This document shows, one piece after another, positions 17,747-26,132 of a DNA stretch of 64,000 bases (positions are counted from its first letter, which is position 1; every line of letters starts with the position of its first letter). The translations under genes were made by a program, and so were the position numbers. The stretch spans positions 434,001 through 498,000 of the forward strand of contig NZ_AQHJ01000023.1 in assembly GCF_014925405.1 (NCBI RefSeq), given 5' to 3'. Below the pieces are notes generated by a model. It saw only the letters and a program-made list of their open reading frames with translations. It searched no databases and was not told where the DNA came from. The stretch is from Pseudoalteromonas ulvae UL12. Its GTDB lineage: Bacteria; Pseudomonadota; Gammaproteobacteria; Enterobacterales; Alteromonadaceae.

Positions 17747-17791
17747 TTTGACACAGCGCGTTTTAATTCCCGATTTAGTTACAGATTGATT

Positions 17792-17813
17792 TATTGTGAT
17801 TTTTATCACAATA
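17792..17813. promoter_or_regulatory. CRP-like binding site upstream of the LytS-like array
   Basis: TATTGTGAT-N4-ATCACAATA is a perfect dyad with nine-base arms and contains TGTGA-N6-TCACA, the canonical CRP core. Its centre is about 87 bases before the ATG at 17890. It lacks the FNR form TTGAT-N4-ATCAA. I cannot place a confident -10 element between it and the gene. Confidence 0.6.
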
Positions 17814-17889
17814 TAGGGTCTTTATTGCCCGTGGTTTGAGTCGGTTTTTCTGGGGTAACCTTTTTAATTTACAAGGTAGTTTTTAACCA

Positions 17890-18972
17890 ATGACATATTG
17901 GATCCTCCAAGCCATTGCTGCTTTAGCGCTATTTAGCATTCAGTTTGCTTTTGCGCATGAACGCGAATTCAGTATTTACCCAGACTGGGTTGTATTGACG
18001 TCCATCATTTGTAATTCCGCATTACTTGTTCTGCTCAGCCACTTTATTATTCGTGCCCCGCAAAAGTATTTACAAAAAGATAAAGCATATAAAAAGCAGA
18101 TTTTCTTCACGTTAGTTGTCACAGCGCTCGCGGCAGCCTTTATCGATACCACGATTGCTTCTATGATTGATGCCACAATCAAAGAATCATTAAATGGTCA
18201 GGTTTATCAATTTAGAAATGGCAGTGAATTCACCCAAGAACTAAATGTGCTAGGTTTGCATAAAGAGACATGGGATATGTCGCGATTAATTGTCATCCCC
18301 CTGATGATGTTTGCTCTTTATTTTTTGTGGGGTCTTTTTTATCTATGCCTCACCAGCCTCAGAAATAGACTGCAAATCAAACAAAAGGTCAAAGAAGGGC
18401 AACTGGCGCTTTTAATGAGCCAACTCAATCCTCACTTTTTGTTTAACTCGATGAATAGCATTCGCGGCATGATTTTCGAAAATAAAGAAATCGCCAAAGA
18501 ATTAGTCGATAAGCTCACCGAACTCTTTCGTTACAACTTGAGTTCAAAACAACAACCGACTATCTCACTCAAAGAAGAACTCAAAGTCTGTGAGTTTTAC
18601 CTTGATATTGAACATACTCGTCTCGAAGAACGTTTGTTGATTGAAATTAATGTGCCAGATGAACTCTATCATTATTCCATCCCAACAATGGGAGTGCTTA
18701 CTTTGCTTGAAAATGCCATTAAACATGGCATCGCTCCGCGAATTGAACAAAGCTTGTTGCGCATTACTGCCACAGAGCAAGACAAAACCTGGCAGCTTGA
18801 TGTCTCCAATCCTCTTTACCTTGGTGAGTTTAAAGCCAGCGGCACTGGAACGGGCTTATCCAACCTCAAGCAACGAATGACATTGATGTACCAAGATGAG
18901 GCAAGCATTACAACTAAAGAGGTCGATAACCACTTTATTGCATCACTCATTTTACCGAAAAAGAAGCATTAA
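17890..18972 (+). CDS. LytS-like membrane sensor histidine kinase (intact catalytic residues)
   Basis: 360 residues. Hydrophobic helices lie at about 4-22, 34-54, 72-95 and 133-155. The cytoplasmic part has a His_kinase domain with the LytS-type H-box LNPHFLFNSMNSIRGMIF (His182), then TELFRYNL, and EFYLDIEHTRLEERL. The HATPase part has N-box LLENAIKHG (Asn275) and G-box GTGTGLSNLKQRM. All residues needed for autophosphorylation are present. It is the first of three consecutive LytS-like genes followed by a LytTR response regulator. The next ATG lies one base after its stop, so translation is probably coupled. A CRP-like box lies upstream. Confidence 0.9.
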   Translation: MTYWILQAIAALALFSIQFAFAHEREFSIYPDWVVLTSIICNSALLVLLSHFIIRAPQKYLQKDKAYKKQIFFTLVVTALAAAFIDTTIASMIDATIKESLNGQVYQFRNGSEFTQELNVLGLHKETWDMSRLIVIPLMMFALYFLWGLFYLCLTSLRNRLQIKQKVKEGQLALLMSQLNPHFLFNSMNSIRGMIFENKEIAKELVDKLTELFRYNLSSKQQPTISLKEELKVCEFYLDIEHTRLEERLLIEINVPDELYHYSIPTMGVLTLLENAIKHGIAPRIEQSLLRITATEQDKTWQLDVSNPLYLGEFKASGTGTGLSNLKQRMTLMYQDEASITTKEVDNHFIASLILPKKKH

Positions 18973-18973
18973 T

Positions 18974-20071
18974 ATGAATTGGCAATACCTTACACACACA
19001 GGCAAAAAATATTGGCAATACTTAGGTATCTCTCTCGTGATAGGGGTTGGCTACTCCTTTTACACCATTTTGACTATTTTAGAAGAACTCGCCAGTAGAC
19101 CTTACCTTGTGACACAAGTATTAGTTAGCTATACAGGCTTTTTCATTGCTTTTCATATTGTTGCTCGTGGTATGTACAAAGTGAATGAACATAAAATCAT
19201 GTCGATTAAAAAGCAGTTACTTTGGATTATCTGCATTTCAATCGTGGCTCCGCTCCCTTGGTTGTTGAGTGACTTTCTCTTTTTTCAACTCGTCCCCCGC
19301 ACCTATACTTTTGATGACTTGATGAAGATTGTGTATCAGCTTCCAACCACTAATTGGTCTTATCAAATACTGACTATCGTGATGAGCTATTGGGGAAACT
19401 TTATCATTTACCTGATTGTTTATGTCATGATTGTATCGGGGCGCAACTACCACAAATTAAAAGATATTAACGAAAAACAAGAACTTAAAATTCTTATAAA
19501 TCAAATCAATCCTGATTTTCTTTACAATACAATGGATGTTATTAAGCGCACCATTGATATTGATGCTGAGCAAGCAGCCGATGTCGTCACCCAAGCCTCA
19601 GAGTTATTTAGGTATAACCTCACCGCCAGTAAAAATAATGCCGCGACAATAGAACAAGAACTTGAAAGCCTCACGAACTATCTCAATTTGCTGAAATTGC
19701 AAAATCGAGCACCCCAAGATATTCATATCGAATTGGCCGATCAACATTTTATTGAGTCACTGCCGACTATGACCCTTATTTTTATGGTGTCGCATATTTT
19801 AAAAAATGCACTGCACCCCAACCATTCATTATTGATAAAAGGGCAGCAACAAGGCGAGAAATACCTACTGACTTTGCTGCACACATCAACAAAAAAGCGC
19901 ATTGTCGATGCTGATTATTTTAGAAACATCAAACACAGGCTCGCGTTTATGTTTCATGACAAAGCGCAACTCACTTCAATTAAAGATAAAAATAGCCATA
20001 AGTTAATGTTATCTTTGCCATTAAAGGAACAAACAACCACTCATCCTGATATTTTACCTTCTGTCATTTAA
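18974..20071 (+). CDS. LytS-like membrane protein lacking the phospho-acceptor His
   Basis: 365 residues with hydrophobic helices at about 18-38, 48-68, 84-110 and 135-158. The H-box region aligns clearly with the upstream paralogue, but NPHFLFN has become NPDFLYN, so His is replaced by Asp181. The N-box keeps Asn (HILKNALHPN), yet the Glu before it is Lys. The glycine-rich G-box is absent, with only RNIKHRLAFMF remaining. It should be unable to autophosphorylate. A structural or heterodimer role with its neighbours is possible. The ATG at 18974 is one base after the upstream stop; an in-frame start at 18896 would overlap the upstream gene and is rejected. Confidence 0.8.
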   Translation: MNWQYLTHTGKKYWQYLGISLVIGVGYSFYTILTILEELASRPYLVTQVLVSYTGFFIAFHIVARGMYKVNEHKIMSIKKQLLWIICISIVAPLPWLLSDFLFFQLVPRTYTFDDLMKIVYQLPTTNWSYQILTIVMSYWGNFIIYLIVYVMIVSGRNYHKLKDINEKQELKILINQINPDFLYNTMDVIKRTIDIDAEQAADVVTQASELFRYNLTASKNNAATIEQELESLTNYLNLLKLQNRAPQDIHIELADQHFIESLPTMTLIFMVSHILKNALHPNHSLLIKGQQQGEKYLLTLLHTSTKKRIVDADYFRNIKHRLAFMFHDKAQLTSIKDKNSHKLMLSLPLKEQTTTHPDILPSVI

Positions 20072-20156
20072 CAGTAGGCATTATGGATGTTAACTTTTAC
20101 ACTTATTGTTACGCCTTAATTAATGCGATTCTACATTACTTTTAAAAAGCGACTTT

Positions 20157-20711
20157 ATGTTTGATACCAATACCGAATCAGCGCTCAACCCACACTTCAT
20201 CTTCAATAGTATGAACGCGATTCGCTATACAATTTTTGAAGATCAAGAAAAAGCCAGCGAACTGCTCAGCGAGCTGGCACAATTGCTACGCTACAAACTC
20301 GCAGATGGCAAAGCCCACACCGATGTGCTTGAAGAGCTCACCTATGTTAAACAGTATTTAAATCTTGAGGCCTTGCGCCTTGAAGAGCGACTCATCAGCA
20401 CTGTCACGTTCAATAACGTGAGTAAACACAACCCTCTGAGCCACTCATTATTGTTGCCGCTGGTAGAAAAAATTTGCCATGAAAAAGATATTTATAGCGT
20501 GCAAGAAAACACGCTCACGATTGTGTGCAGCGAACACAATAAATGCGTCACTTTCACCCTTGAATTAACCCAAAAACCAGGGGTAAAACCTGGTGAAATC
20601 AATTTTGATACTGAACTTAATCTAATTAAATCCAGCGTAGCAACTACAATTGCACAAACACTGACAAAAAATAGCTATAAAATGGAGTTAACGCTTAATT
20701 ATGACCATTAA
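20157..20711 (+). CDS. Soluble minimal LytS-like protein with His but without the ATP-binding Asn
   Basis: 184 residues and no membrane segment. It begins almost directly at the H-box (NPHFIFNSMNAIRYTIFE, His13), followed by LAQLLRYKLADG and KQYLNLEALRLEERL, close to the first paralogue. In the ATPase half the N-box is VEKICHEKD, with Asn replaced by Lys, and no G-box is visible. It could accept phosphate but not bind ATP in the normal way, the reverse of the preceding gene. Its last 11 bases overlap the start of the LytTR regulator gene. The 85 bases before it contain no terminator, so it belongs to the same operon. Confidence 0.8.
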   Translation: MFDTNTESALNPHFIFNSMNAIRYTIFEDQEKASELLSELAQLLRYKLADGKAHTDVLEELTYVKQYLNLEALRLEERLISTVTFNNVSKHNPLSHSLLLPLVEKICHEKDIYSVQENTLTIVCSEHNKCVTFTLELTQKPGVKPGEINFDTELNLIKSSVATTIAQTLTKNSYKMELTLNYDH

Positions 20712-21423
20712 AGTGATCATCGTAGATGATGAGCGCCTTGCCCGAAACGAACTCAAACGTTTATTGGCCAAGCATAGCCAAGTGGAAATCATCGACGAAG
20801 CCAAAAACGCTGAAGAAGCAAAAGAAAAAATAGCCGAACATAAACCTGATGCGATATTCCTCGACATCCATATGCCGGGTGCAACAGGGTTAGAGTTAGC
20901 AGAATCACTCGGTGACGATGTGAATATCATTTTTTGCACGGCCTACGATCAATTTGCCGTTGATGCCTTTTCACTCAACGCCATGGATTACCTAGTCAAA
21001 CCCGTCAATCCTGAGCGCCTTGCTGACAGCTTAGTTAAATTAGAAAAACGTTTAGCACAATCAAAAGAAAAATCGTCATTGCCAGACGATCATAAATTGA
21101 TGGTTAAATATGGCGAGAAAATGCGCATCATTCAACTCAATGAAATCATTCGCTTTGAATCAATTGGCAACCATGCAGCCATTTACACCCCACATGGTAA
21201 AGCGTACTTGCATAGTTCACTCAATAAAATCGAAAAGAAACTCGATGAAAGCCATTATTTTAGAGCGAGCCGCTCTGATATTATCCGTCTTGATGCTATT
21301 TCAAGCATGGAGCAATCGATTGGTTATGGCTTAACTGCGACCTTATCAAATAACCAAACGGTTGAAATTTCGCGTCGCCAAGCAACAAAACTCAAACAAC
21401 TACTTGAGTTTACCCAGCTCTAA
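20701..21423 (+). CDS. LytTR-family response regulator (REC-LytTR)
   Basis: 240 residues. The receiver has an intact acidic pair (IIVDDERLARNELKRLL), phospho-acceptor Asp55 in AIFLDIHMPG, Thr in FCTAYDQFAVDAF, and Lys in YLVKPVNPERL. The LytTR DNA-binding domain spans about 135-240 with HKLMVKYGEKMRIIQLNEIIRFES, then YFRASRSDIIRLDAISSM, and a final VEISRRQATKLKQLL. It is the natural output of the three LytS-like proteins encoded just upstream, and its start overlaps the third of them by 11 bases. Target genes cannot be read from the sequence. Confidence 0.93.
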   Translation: MTIKVIIVDDERLARNELKRLLAKHSQVEIIDEAKNAEEAKEKIAEHKPDAIFLDIHMPGATGLELAESLGDDVNIIFCTAYDQFAVDAFSLNAMDYLVKPVNPERLADSLVKLEKRLAQSKEKSSLPDDHKLMVKYGEKMRIIQLNEIIRFESIGNHAAIYTPHGKAYLHSSLNKIEKKLDESHYFRASRSDIIRLDAISSMEQSIGYGLTATLSNNQTVEISRRQATKLKQLLEFTQL

Positions 21424-21437
21424 ACACTCCTAAAATC

Positions 21438-21478
21438 CGCAATGCATCACACCGGCTCGATGCATTGCGATTTATTTT
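21438..21478 (+). terminator. Terminator of the LytS/LytTR operon, overlapping the end of the convergent gene
   Basis: CGCAATGCATC at 21438-21448 pairs with GATGCATTGCG at 21459-21469, an 11-base perfect stem, followed by ATTTATTTT. The left arm includes the last bases of the convergent diguanylate cyclase stop codon. Confidence 0.65.
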
Positions 21479-22712
21479 CAAACACCGCAACTTGATTTCG
21501 ACCTTGCCCTTTAGCATCATACAATGCGATATCGGCATGTTGCATGGCTGTTTCAAGAGACGGCCCTTCAATCCCACAAATTCCAATACTGACAGACACT
21601 GCAATTGGCTGCGAAGCAAACACAAACAAATGATTTGACACATAAAACCTAAACTCATCCATCAACTCTACAGCTTGGCTTAGATCACTCACATTCAACA
21701 TTAACGCAAATTCTTCACCACCAATTCGGGCGATTAAACACTCTGGAAAATGATGCTGTAACAAAGAAGATAATAACACCAACACTTCATCACCGGCTTG
21801 GTGGCCATAGGTATCATTGATTTGCTTAAAGTAATCAATGTCTAACATCGCCAATACTGACGTTTGTTCTGGTTTACAGTGTTGTATTGATTGCTGTGCT
21901 TGTTGATAAAAATAACGGCGATTATACAAACTCGTTAAATAATCCCGATTCGCAGCATCTTTAATTTGCCCAATCATATTGAGTTGTTCCATAGTCTGCA
22001 TCACACGACAATGAAACTCTTCAGGCATAAAAGGCTTAATCAAAAAGTCATTCGCGCCGTATTTAATAAACTTTGCCGATAAACTTTGGCTGCCCGAACC
22101 TGAGATGCCGATAATAGCTAACTCGTCTCGTCCACGGCGGTGACGAATTGCTTTAGCTAACTCAAATCCATCCATTTTTGGCATCGCATAATCGGTCAGC
22201 AACAATTTGATTGAATTATCTGAACTGAGCATTTGCAAAGCCTGTTCGCCATCAGCAGCTTCCTCAACTTGATACAACAGTTGCTCTAACATCTGCTTCA
22301 TTAAATTACGACTCGTTTTTGAGTCATCAGCAACAAGCACCTTACTGCCTTGATTTCGCAGCAACTGCGCAAGCAGTTTTATTGCATAAAGGTAAGAATC
22401 TCGATTATCTTTGAGTACGTAGTCAATCACACCCATTTCAATCATTTGCAGGCGTTTATATTCATCAATCGCAGACGTCAGCACCACGGTAGGGATCGCT
22501 GACTTCATCATCAATTTGACCACTTCCCCGTTCGGGGCATCGGGTAACGTTAAGTCAACTAATGCCACCGTATAACGATGCTTTTTAATCAATGTTGCAG
22601 CTTCACGCAGCGACCAAGCAAAATCAACGTCAATATCTAACCACTGAGCGGCTAAATGTCTTAATACTTGTTGAACCATTTTGCTATCTTCAACAATTAA
22701 TACTCGTTGCAT
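21447..22712 (-). CDS. Diguanylate cyclase response regulator (REC-REC-GGDEF)
   Basis: 421 residues. The first receiver (1-120) has LIVEDSKMVQQVL and Asp in VALVDLTLPDAP. The second (about 125-245) has VLVADDSKTSRNLM and Asp in LLLTDYAMPKMDG, with Lys in FLIKPF. The GGDEF domain begins DYLTSLYNRRYFYQQA, includes DIDYFKQINDTYGHQAGDEVL, and has the active-site motif GGEEF, so it should make c-di-GMP. I see no obvious RxxD inhibitory site upstream of the motif. The ATG at 22712 has GGAG upstream; the frame stays open for 70 more codons but with no family similarity. No partner kinase is adjacent. It is divergent from the reductase gene. Confidence 0.92.
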   Translation of the reverse strand: MQRVLIVEDSKMVQQVLRHLAAQWLDIDVDFAWSLREAATLIKKHRYTVALVDLTLPDAPNGEVVKLMMKSAIPTVVLTSAIDEYKRLQMIEMGVIDYVLKDNRDSYLYAIKLLAQLLRNQGSKVLVADDSKTSRNLMKQMLEQLLYQVEEAADGEQALQMLSSDNSIKLLLTDYAMPKMDGFELAKAIRHRRGRDELAIIGISGSGSQSLSAKFIKYGANDFLIKPFMPEEFHCRVMQTMEQLNMIGQIKDAANRDYLTSLYNRRYFYQQAQQSIQHCKPEQTSVLAMLDIDYFKQINDTYGHQAGDEVLVLLSSLLQHHFPECLIARIGGEEFALMLNVSDLSQAVELMDEFRFYVSNHLFVFASQPIAVSVSIGICGIEGPSLETAMQHADIALYDAKGQGRNQVAVFENKSQCIEPV

Positions 22713-22833
22713 GTGCCTACTCCGTAAAGCTAAAATCAAAAACTTTAGCCAGCATAACGCTTTATTATTACAATCGATACGAGATAAAAGCAGAATGTAA
22801 CAATTTGTTGCTAATTTAACAACTGAGAAACGT

Positions 22834-23718
22834 ATGAAAAAAATAATGATTACCGGTGCAAGCGGCCTGTTAGGGCGTGCATTAATGTCGACATTTACGC
22901 CAAATTTTACCGTTTTAGGCACGGCCTTTTCTCGAACATCACCGCCCTTGCATAAACTTGACCTAACCGACTTTACCGCCCTTGAAGCCTTTATTACTGA
23001 ACATCAACCCGACTACCTAATTCATGCGGCAGCAGAGCGTAAACCTGAAGTGTGCCAAGCGCAGCCCGAGTTCACACAACAACTCAATGTTTCGCTGCCT
23101 CAAAAATTAGCCCTGCTGTGTCATCAATATCGTATTGAGCTGTTTTTTATCAGTACCGACTATGTGTTTGATGGACTTAACCCTCCATACGCTGAAAACG
23201 CCGACACTCACCCACTCAACGACTATGGTCTGTCTAAACAACAGGCCGAGCAAGCGGTGTTAAGCTATCCAGCGCACAATGTTATTCGCGTGCCAGTGCT
23301 CTATGGCCAAGTGGAGTTTATTGAAGAATCTGCACTCACTATCACGTGGGCACAATTGCAGCAAAATAAGCAACCTGCCATGGACAATTGGGCGATACGC
23401 TACCCAACCCATGTAAGTGACATTGCAGCCACCTTACACGATATGCTAACTAAACTAACACCGTCTGAACGTGGTGGGGTTTTTCATATCTCAGATACGA
23501 CAGCTCACACTAAATACGCGCTTGCTTGTGCATTAGCGGATGCCTTTGGAGACGATAAAACGCGTATTATTGCCCAAGACAGCGCCGTTGGTCAGGCTGC
23601 AAGACCAAAAAACTGTCAATTACAAGACACCCGTTTAACCCAAAAAGGAATTTTATATCAACGAGATGCAACTCAAGGTCTCATTGATGCTGTTCGGCCC
23701 TTTGTAGCACACAGCTAA
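22834..23718 (+). CDS. RmlD/MAT2B-like NAD(P)-binding reductase
   Basis: 294 residues, extended short-chain dehydrogenase fold. The dinucleotide loop is ITGASGLLGRALM, the Ser-Asp pair FISTDYVFDG, and the catalytic Tyr-Lys YGLSKQQAEQ. The segments AAAERKPEVCQAQPE and PVLYGQVEFIEESALT are closer to the MAT2B (methionine adenosyltransferase beta subunit) branch than to the rhamnose enzyme, by recall of family features. No sugar-nucleotide genes are nearby, which argues against a role in dTDP-rhamnose synthesis. The true substrate is unknown. The ORF starts 121 bases from the divergent diguanylate cyclase. Confidence 0.75.
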   Translation: MKKIMITGASGLLGRALMSTFTPNFTVLGTAFSRTSPPLHKLDLTDFTALEAFITEHQPDYLIHAAAERKPEVCQAQPEFTQQLNVSLPQKLALLCHQYRIELFFISTDYVFDGLNPPYAENADTHPLNDYGLSKQQAEQAVLSYPAHNVIRVPVLYGQVEFIEESALTITWAQLQQNKQPAMDNWAIRYPTHVSDIAATLHDMLTKLTPSERGGVFHISDTTAHTKYALACALADAFGDDKTRIIAQDSAVGQAARPKNCQLQDTRLTQKGILYQRDATQGLIDAVRPFVAHS

Positions 23719-23819
23719 TTACTAACTTCACCGTATAATCTGGTCATCAGTCTCAAGATGTTTGGTTTTTAGACTAAAGTTGCTTTAAATGATCACATTA
23801 TCATTACAAGAGATCCGTT

Positions 23820-25322
23820 ATGAATGTACTAAAAAGCTCGCTCATAGTGATGCTGATGTTCAGTCAGTTTAGCTTTGCGACTAACATAGAAATAGAAGCC
23901 GAGAGTAAAGTCACCACTGAACACAAAGTAAAAATAAACGGCGATACCGTTAATTATTCAGCCACAACAGGCACTCAACCTGTATGGAATGAAGAAGGCC
24001 AAGCGGTGGCCACGCTGCACTATACGTATTATCAAAAAAAAGCCGTCAAAGATCTCAGTAAACGACCACTGCTTATTTCGTTTAACGGCGGTCCAGGGTC
24101 TGCTTCGGTCTGGATGCACTTGGCGTACACTGGGCCTCGTATTTTAAATATTGATGACGAAGGCTATCCAGTACAACCTTATGGTGTCAAAGCCAACCCC
24201 TACTCAGTGCTAGATGTCGCCGACATTTTGTATGTTAACCCAGTCAATACAGGCTACTCTCGGGTTCTAAAAAATCAAGACGGTAAGTTACCCAGTAAAA
24301 AAGAGCAGCAAGCCATGTTCTTTGGTGTCAATGCGGACATTCAATATCTGGCTCAGTGGCTCAACACTTTTGTAACTCGCCATGATCGCTGGTTATCACC
24401 CAAATTTTTAATTGGCGAAAGCTATGGTACGACCCGCGTGTCTGGTCTTGCGCACGAACTGCAGAATCAGCAATGGATGTATTTAAATGGGGTTGTGCTC
24501 GTTTCTCCAACCGATATTGGTATTAAACGCGATGGTCCGGTTGATGCTGCCAATCGCCTGCCTTATTTCACTGCCGCGGCTTGGTACCATAAGGCCTTAA
24601 CACCTGAGTTACAACAACTTGATTTAGATGAAGTACTTGCACAAGCCGAACTCTTCGCTATTGATGAACTGATCCCTGCCATTGCTCGCGGGGGGTTTTT
24701 AGCCCTTAATGAAAAACAACGTATCGCAGAAAAAATGGCACGTTTTAGTGGCTTAAGCACGCAAGTAATTATGCAAAATAACCTCGATGTTGCCCCAAGC
24801 TTTTTTTGGAAAGAGTTATTAAGAGATAAAGGGCTCACCTTAGGGCGTTTAGATTCTCGTTATTTAGGCATCGATAAAAAAGAAGTGGGTGATTCTCCGG
24901 ATTATTGGCCAGAGCTAACATCATGGTTACACTCATTCACTCCTGCTATTAACTGGTATTTGAGTCAAGAACTGCAATACAAGACTGACATCAAGTACAA
25001 CATGTTTGGCCCTGTGCACCCTTGGGATCGTACCAAAAACAAAACAGGCGAAAATTTACGCCTTGCGATGGCGCAAAACCCTTACCTCAATGTACTGGTA
25101 CAAGCCGGATACTACGATGGGGCAACCAACTACTTTGATGCTAAATACACCTTATGGCAGCTAGATCCCAGTGGTAAAATGAAAGATCGCTTAAGCTTTA
25201 AAGGCTACCGCAGTGGTCATATGATGTATTTACGTCGTGATGATTTACAGCTATCAAATCAAGACTTACGTGAATTCATTTTACAAGCGATACCAGCGGC
25301 TGGTGTACCAGCCAAGTATTAA
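23820..25322 (+). CDS. Serine carboxypeptidase-like exported peptidase (family S10)
   Basis: 500 residues with a signal peptide (KSSLIVMLMFSQFSFA, likely cut near residue 21). S10 hallmarks are FNGGPGSASVWMH (oxyanion region), the nucleophile Ser201 in GESYGTTR, a probable catalytic Asp in AGYYDGATNYFD, and His467 in YRSGHMMY. These enzymes release C-terminal amino acids, often at low pH. The location is probably periplasmic. The nucleophile motif has Gly-Thr where eukaryotic members have Ala-Gly. It is a single gene followed by a clear terminator. Confidence 0.88.
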   Translation: MNVLKSSLIVMLMFSQFSFATNIEIEAESKVTTEHKVKINGDTVNYSATTGTQPVWNEEGQAVATLHYTYYQKKAVKDLSKRPLLISFNGGPGSASVWMHLAYTGPRILNIDDEGYPVQPYGVKANPYSVLDVADILYVNPVNTGYSRVLKNQDGKLPSKKEQQAMFFGVNADIQYLAQWLNTFVTRHDRWLSPKFLIGESYGTTRVSGLAHELQNQQWMYLNGVVLVSPTDIGIKRDGPVDAANRLPYFTAAAWYHKALTPELQQLDLDEVLAQAELFAIDELIPAIARGGFLALNEKQRIAEKMARFSGLSTQVIMQNNLDVAPSFFWKELLRDKGLTLGRLDSRYLGIDKKEVGDSPDYWPELTSWLHSFTPAINWYLSQELQYKTDIKYNMFGPVHPWDRTKNKTGENLRLAMAQNPYLNVLVQAGYYDGATNYFDAKYTLWQLDPSGKMKDRLSFKGYRSGHMMYLRRDDLQLSNQDLREFILQAIPAAGVPAKY

Positions 25323-25339
25323 CTCCTGGTTTGTGCTCT

Positions 25340-25374
25340 GAGTAAGGGAAACACCTTCTCCCTTACTCTTATTA
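25340..25374 (+). terminator. Terminator after the S10 peptidase gene
   Basis: GAGTAAGGGA at 25340-25349 and TCCCTTACTC at 25359-25368 form a perfect 10-base stem with a nine-base loop, followed by TTATTA. The T tract is short. Confidence 0.65.
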
Positions 25375-25523
25375 CGCCTTAACTACTTGGCAACACGCCC
25401 CCTTTCACATTTTCTTAATAATAAACTCAATAAAATCTTGCACCTATTTAAATAGCTAACTCGCAATAATCCACATCTTGGGTATATAATTTAAACTTCG
25501 TAACGGGGAATAGAGAAAATTCA

Positions 25524-26081
25524 ATGAGTGATCAATGTAAAATTGTTTTTGCTGGTTTAGCGGCAAAAGTATCACCCGAACTCGCAAAGCAGTTGTTACA
25601 GCAAAAACTAAAGCTGAACGAAAAAACCGTCAAAAAGTTTCTTCAAGGCCAAGATGCATTTAACCCGACCACTCTTGAAAAAGCACAAAAGCAACAAAAA
25701 GTGTTCGCAAGCCTAGGTATTAAAGTGCAAATAGTCACTCCAGCTCACGCCAGCCAAACAGATGATGATGACGATGAACAAAGTCAAAAAGAGCGCGATT
25801 TAAAAATCATCAATGCACTGGATTACATCACCACCAGCTTGATCCGTTTAGAAGAAAAAGTCGATGAATTAGCTCAAAACACCCCAGCTAAAATGCCTGA
25901 TCTTGAAGATGATATCGATCCTGAACCTCACGCTGAGCCATTAATCTTTGAAGATGATCTCGATGAGCCAATTAAAAAAGGGCCAAACAAAGTCTTTATG
26001 CTGATTGGAGGCTTTATTTTATTACTTCTGATTGCATTATTAGTGATCAGTCTACTCTACCCAGACATGGTAACGTTCTAA
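25524..26081 (+). CDS. Uncharacterised tail-anchored protein with acidic linker
   Basis: 185 residues, family not recognised. The N-terminal 75 residues are basic and helical (CKIVFAGLAAKVSPELAKQL, KTVKKFLQGQDAF, KQQKVFASLGIKVQIV). There follows an acidic run with QTDDDDDEQSQ, a short helix LDYITTSLIRLEEKVDEL that may form a coiled coil, a second acidic region, and a single membrane helix at about 160-182 (FMLIGGFILLLLIALLVISL) with only a few residues after it. The topology suggests an inner-membrane protein with its bulk in the cytoplasm. It lies between a terminator and the folate gene, with another terminator at its 3' end, so it is probably a single transcript. Confidence 0.65.
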   Translation: MSDQCKIVFAGLAAKVSPELAKQLLQQKLKLNEKTVKKFLQGQDAFNPTTLEKAQKQQKVFASLGIKVQIVTPAHASQTDDDDDEQSQKERDLKIINALDYITTSLIRLEEKVDELAQNTPAKMPDLEDDIDPEPHAEPLIFEDDLDEPIKKGPNKVFMLIGGFILLLLIALLVISLLYPDMVTF

Positions 26082-26093
26082 TTTTTCTGCAAT

Positions 26094-26121
26094 GATGCGG
26101 CACATACTGCATCCTTTTTTT
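26094..26121 (+). terminator. Terminator between the tail-anchored protein and the folate gene
   Basis: GATGCGG and CTGCATC form a seven-pair stem (one G-T) around CACATA, followed by CC and seven T residues. It ends only a dozen bases before the start of the next gene. Confidence 0.6.
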
Positions 26122-26132
26122 GGTAAAACCCC

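Larger units (their letters stand above)
17573..17889. other. 317-base divergent regulatory region between glnK and the LytS-like genes
   Basis: No gene is visible. From the glnK side it holds a sigma-54 promoter (17621-17636) and two NtrC-like boxes (17699-17715, 17730-17746). From the other side it holds a CRP-like box (17792-17813). These are described separately. Confidence 0.7.

Noticed and set aside
17792-17813. FNR site
   Set aside because: The half site is TGTGA rather than TTGAT; the core is that of CRP.
22834-23718. dTDP-4-dehydrorhamnose reductase RmlD
   Set aside because: No rmlA, rmlB or rmlC genes are near, and internal segments look more like MAT2B.
26082-26132. 6S RNA gene expected before the 5-formyl-THF cyclo-ligase gene
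   Set aside because: Only 51 bases separate the gene from its upstream neighbour and they hold a terminator; the 200-base gap before 25524 does not fold or read like 6S RNA to me.
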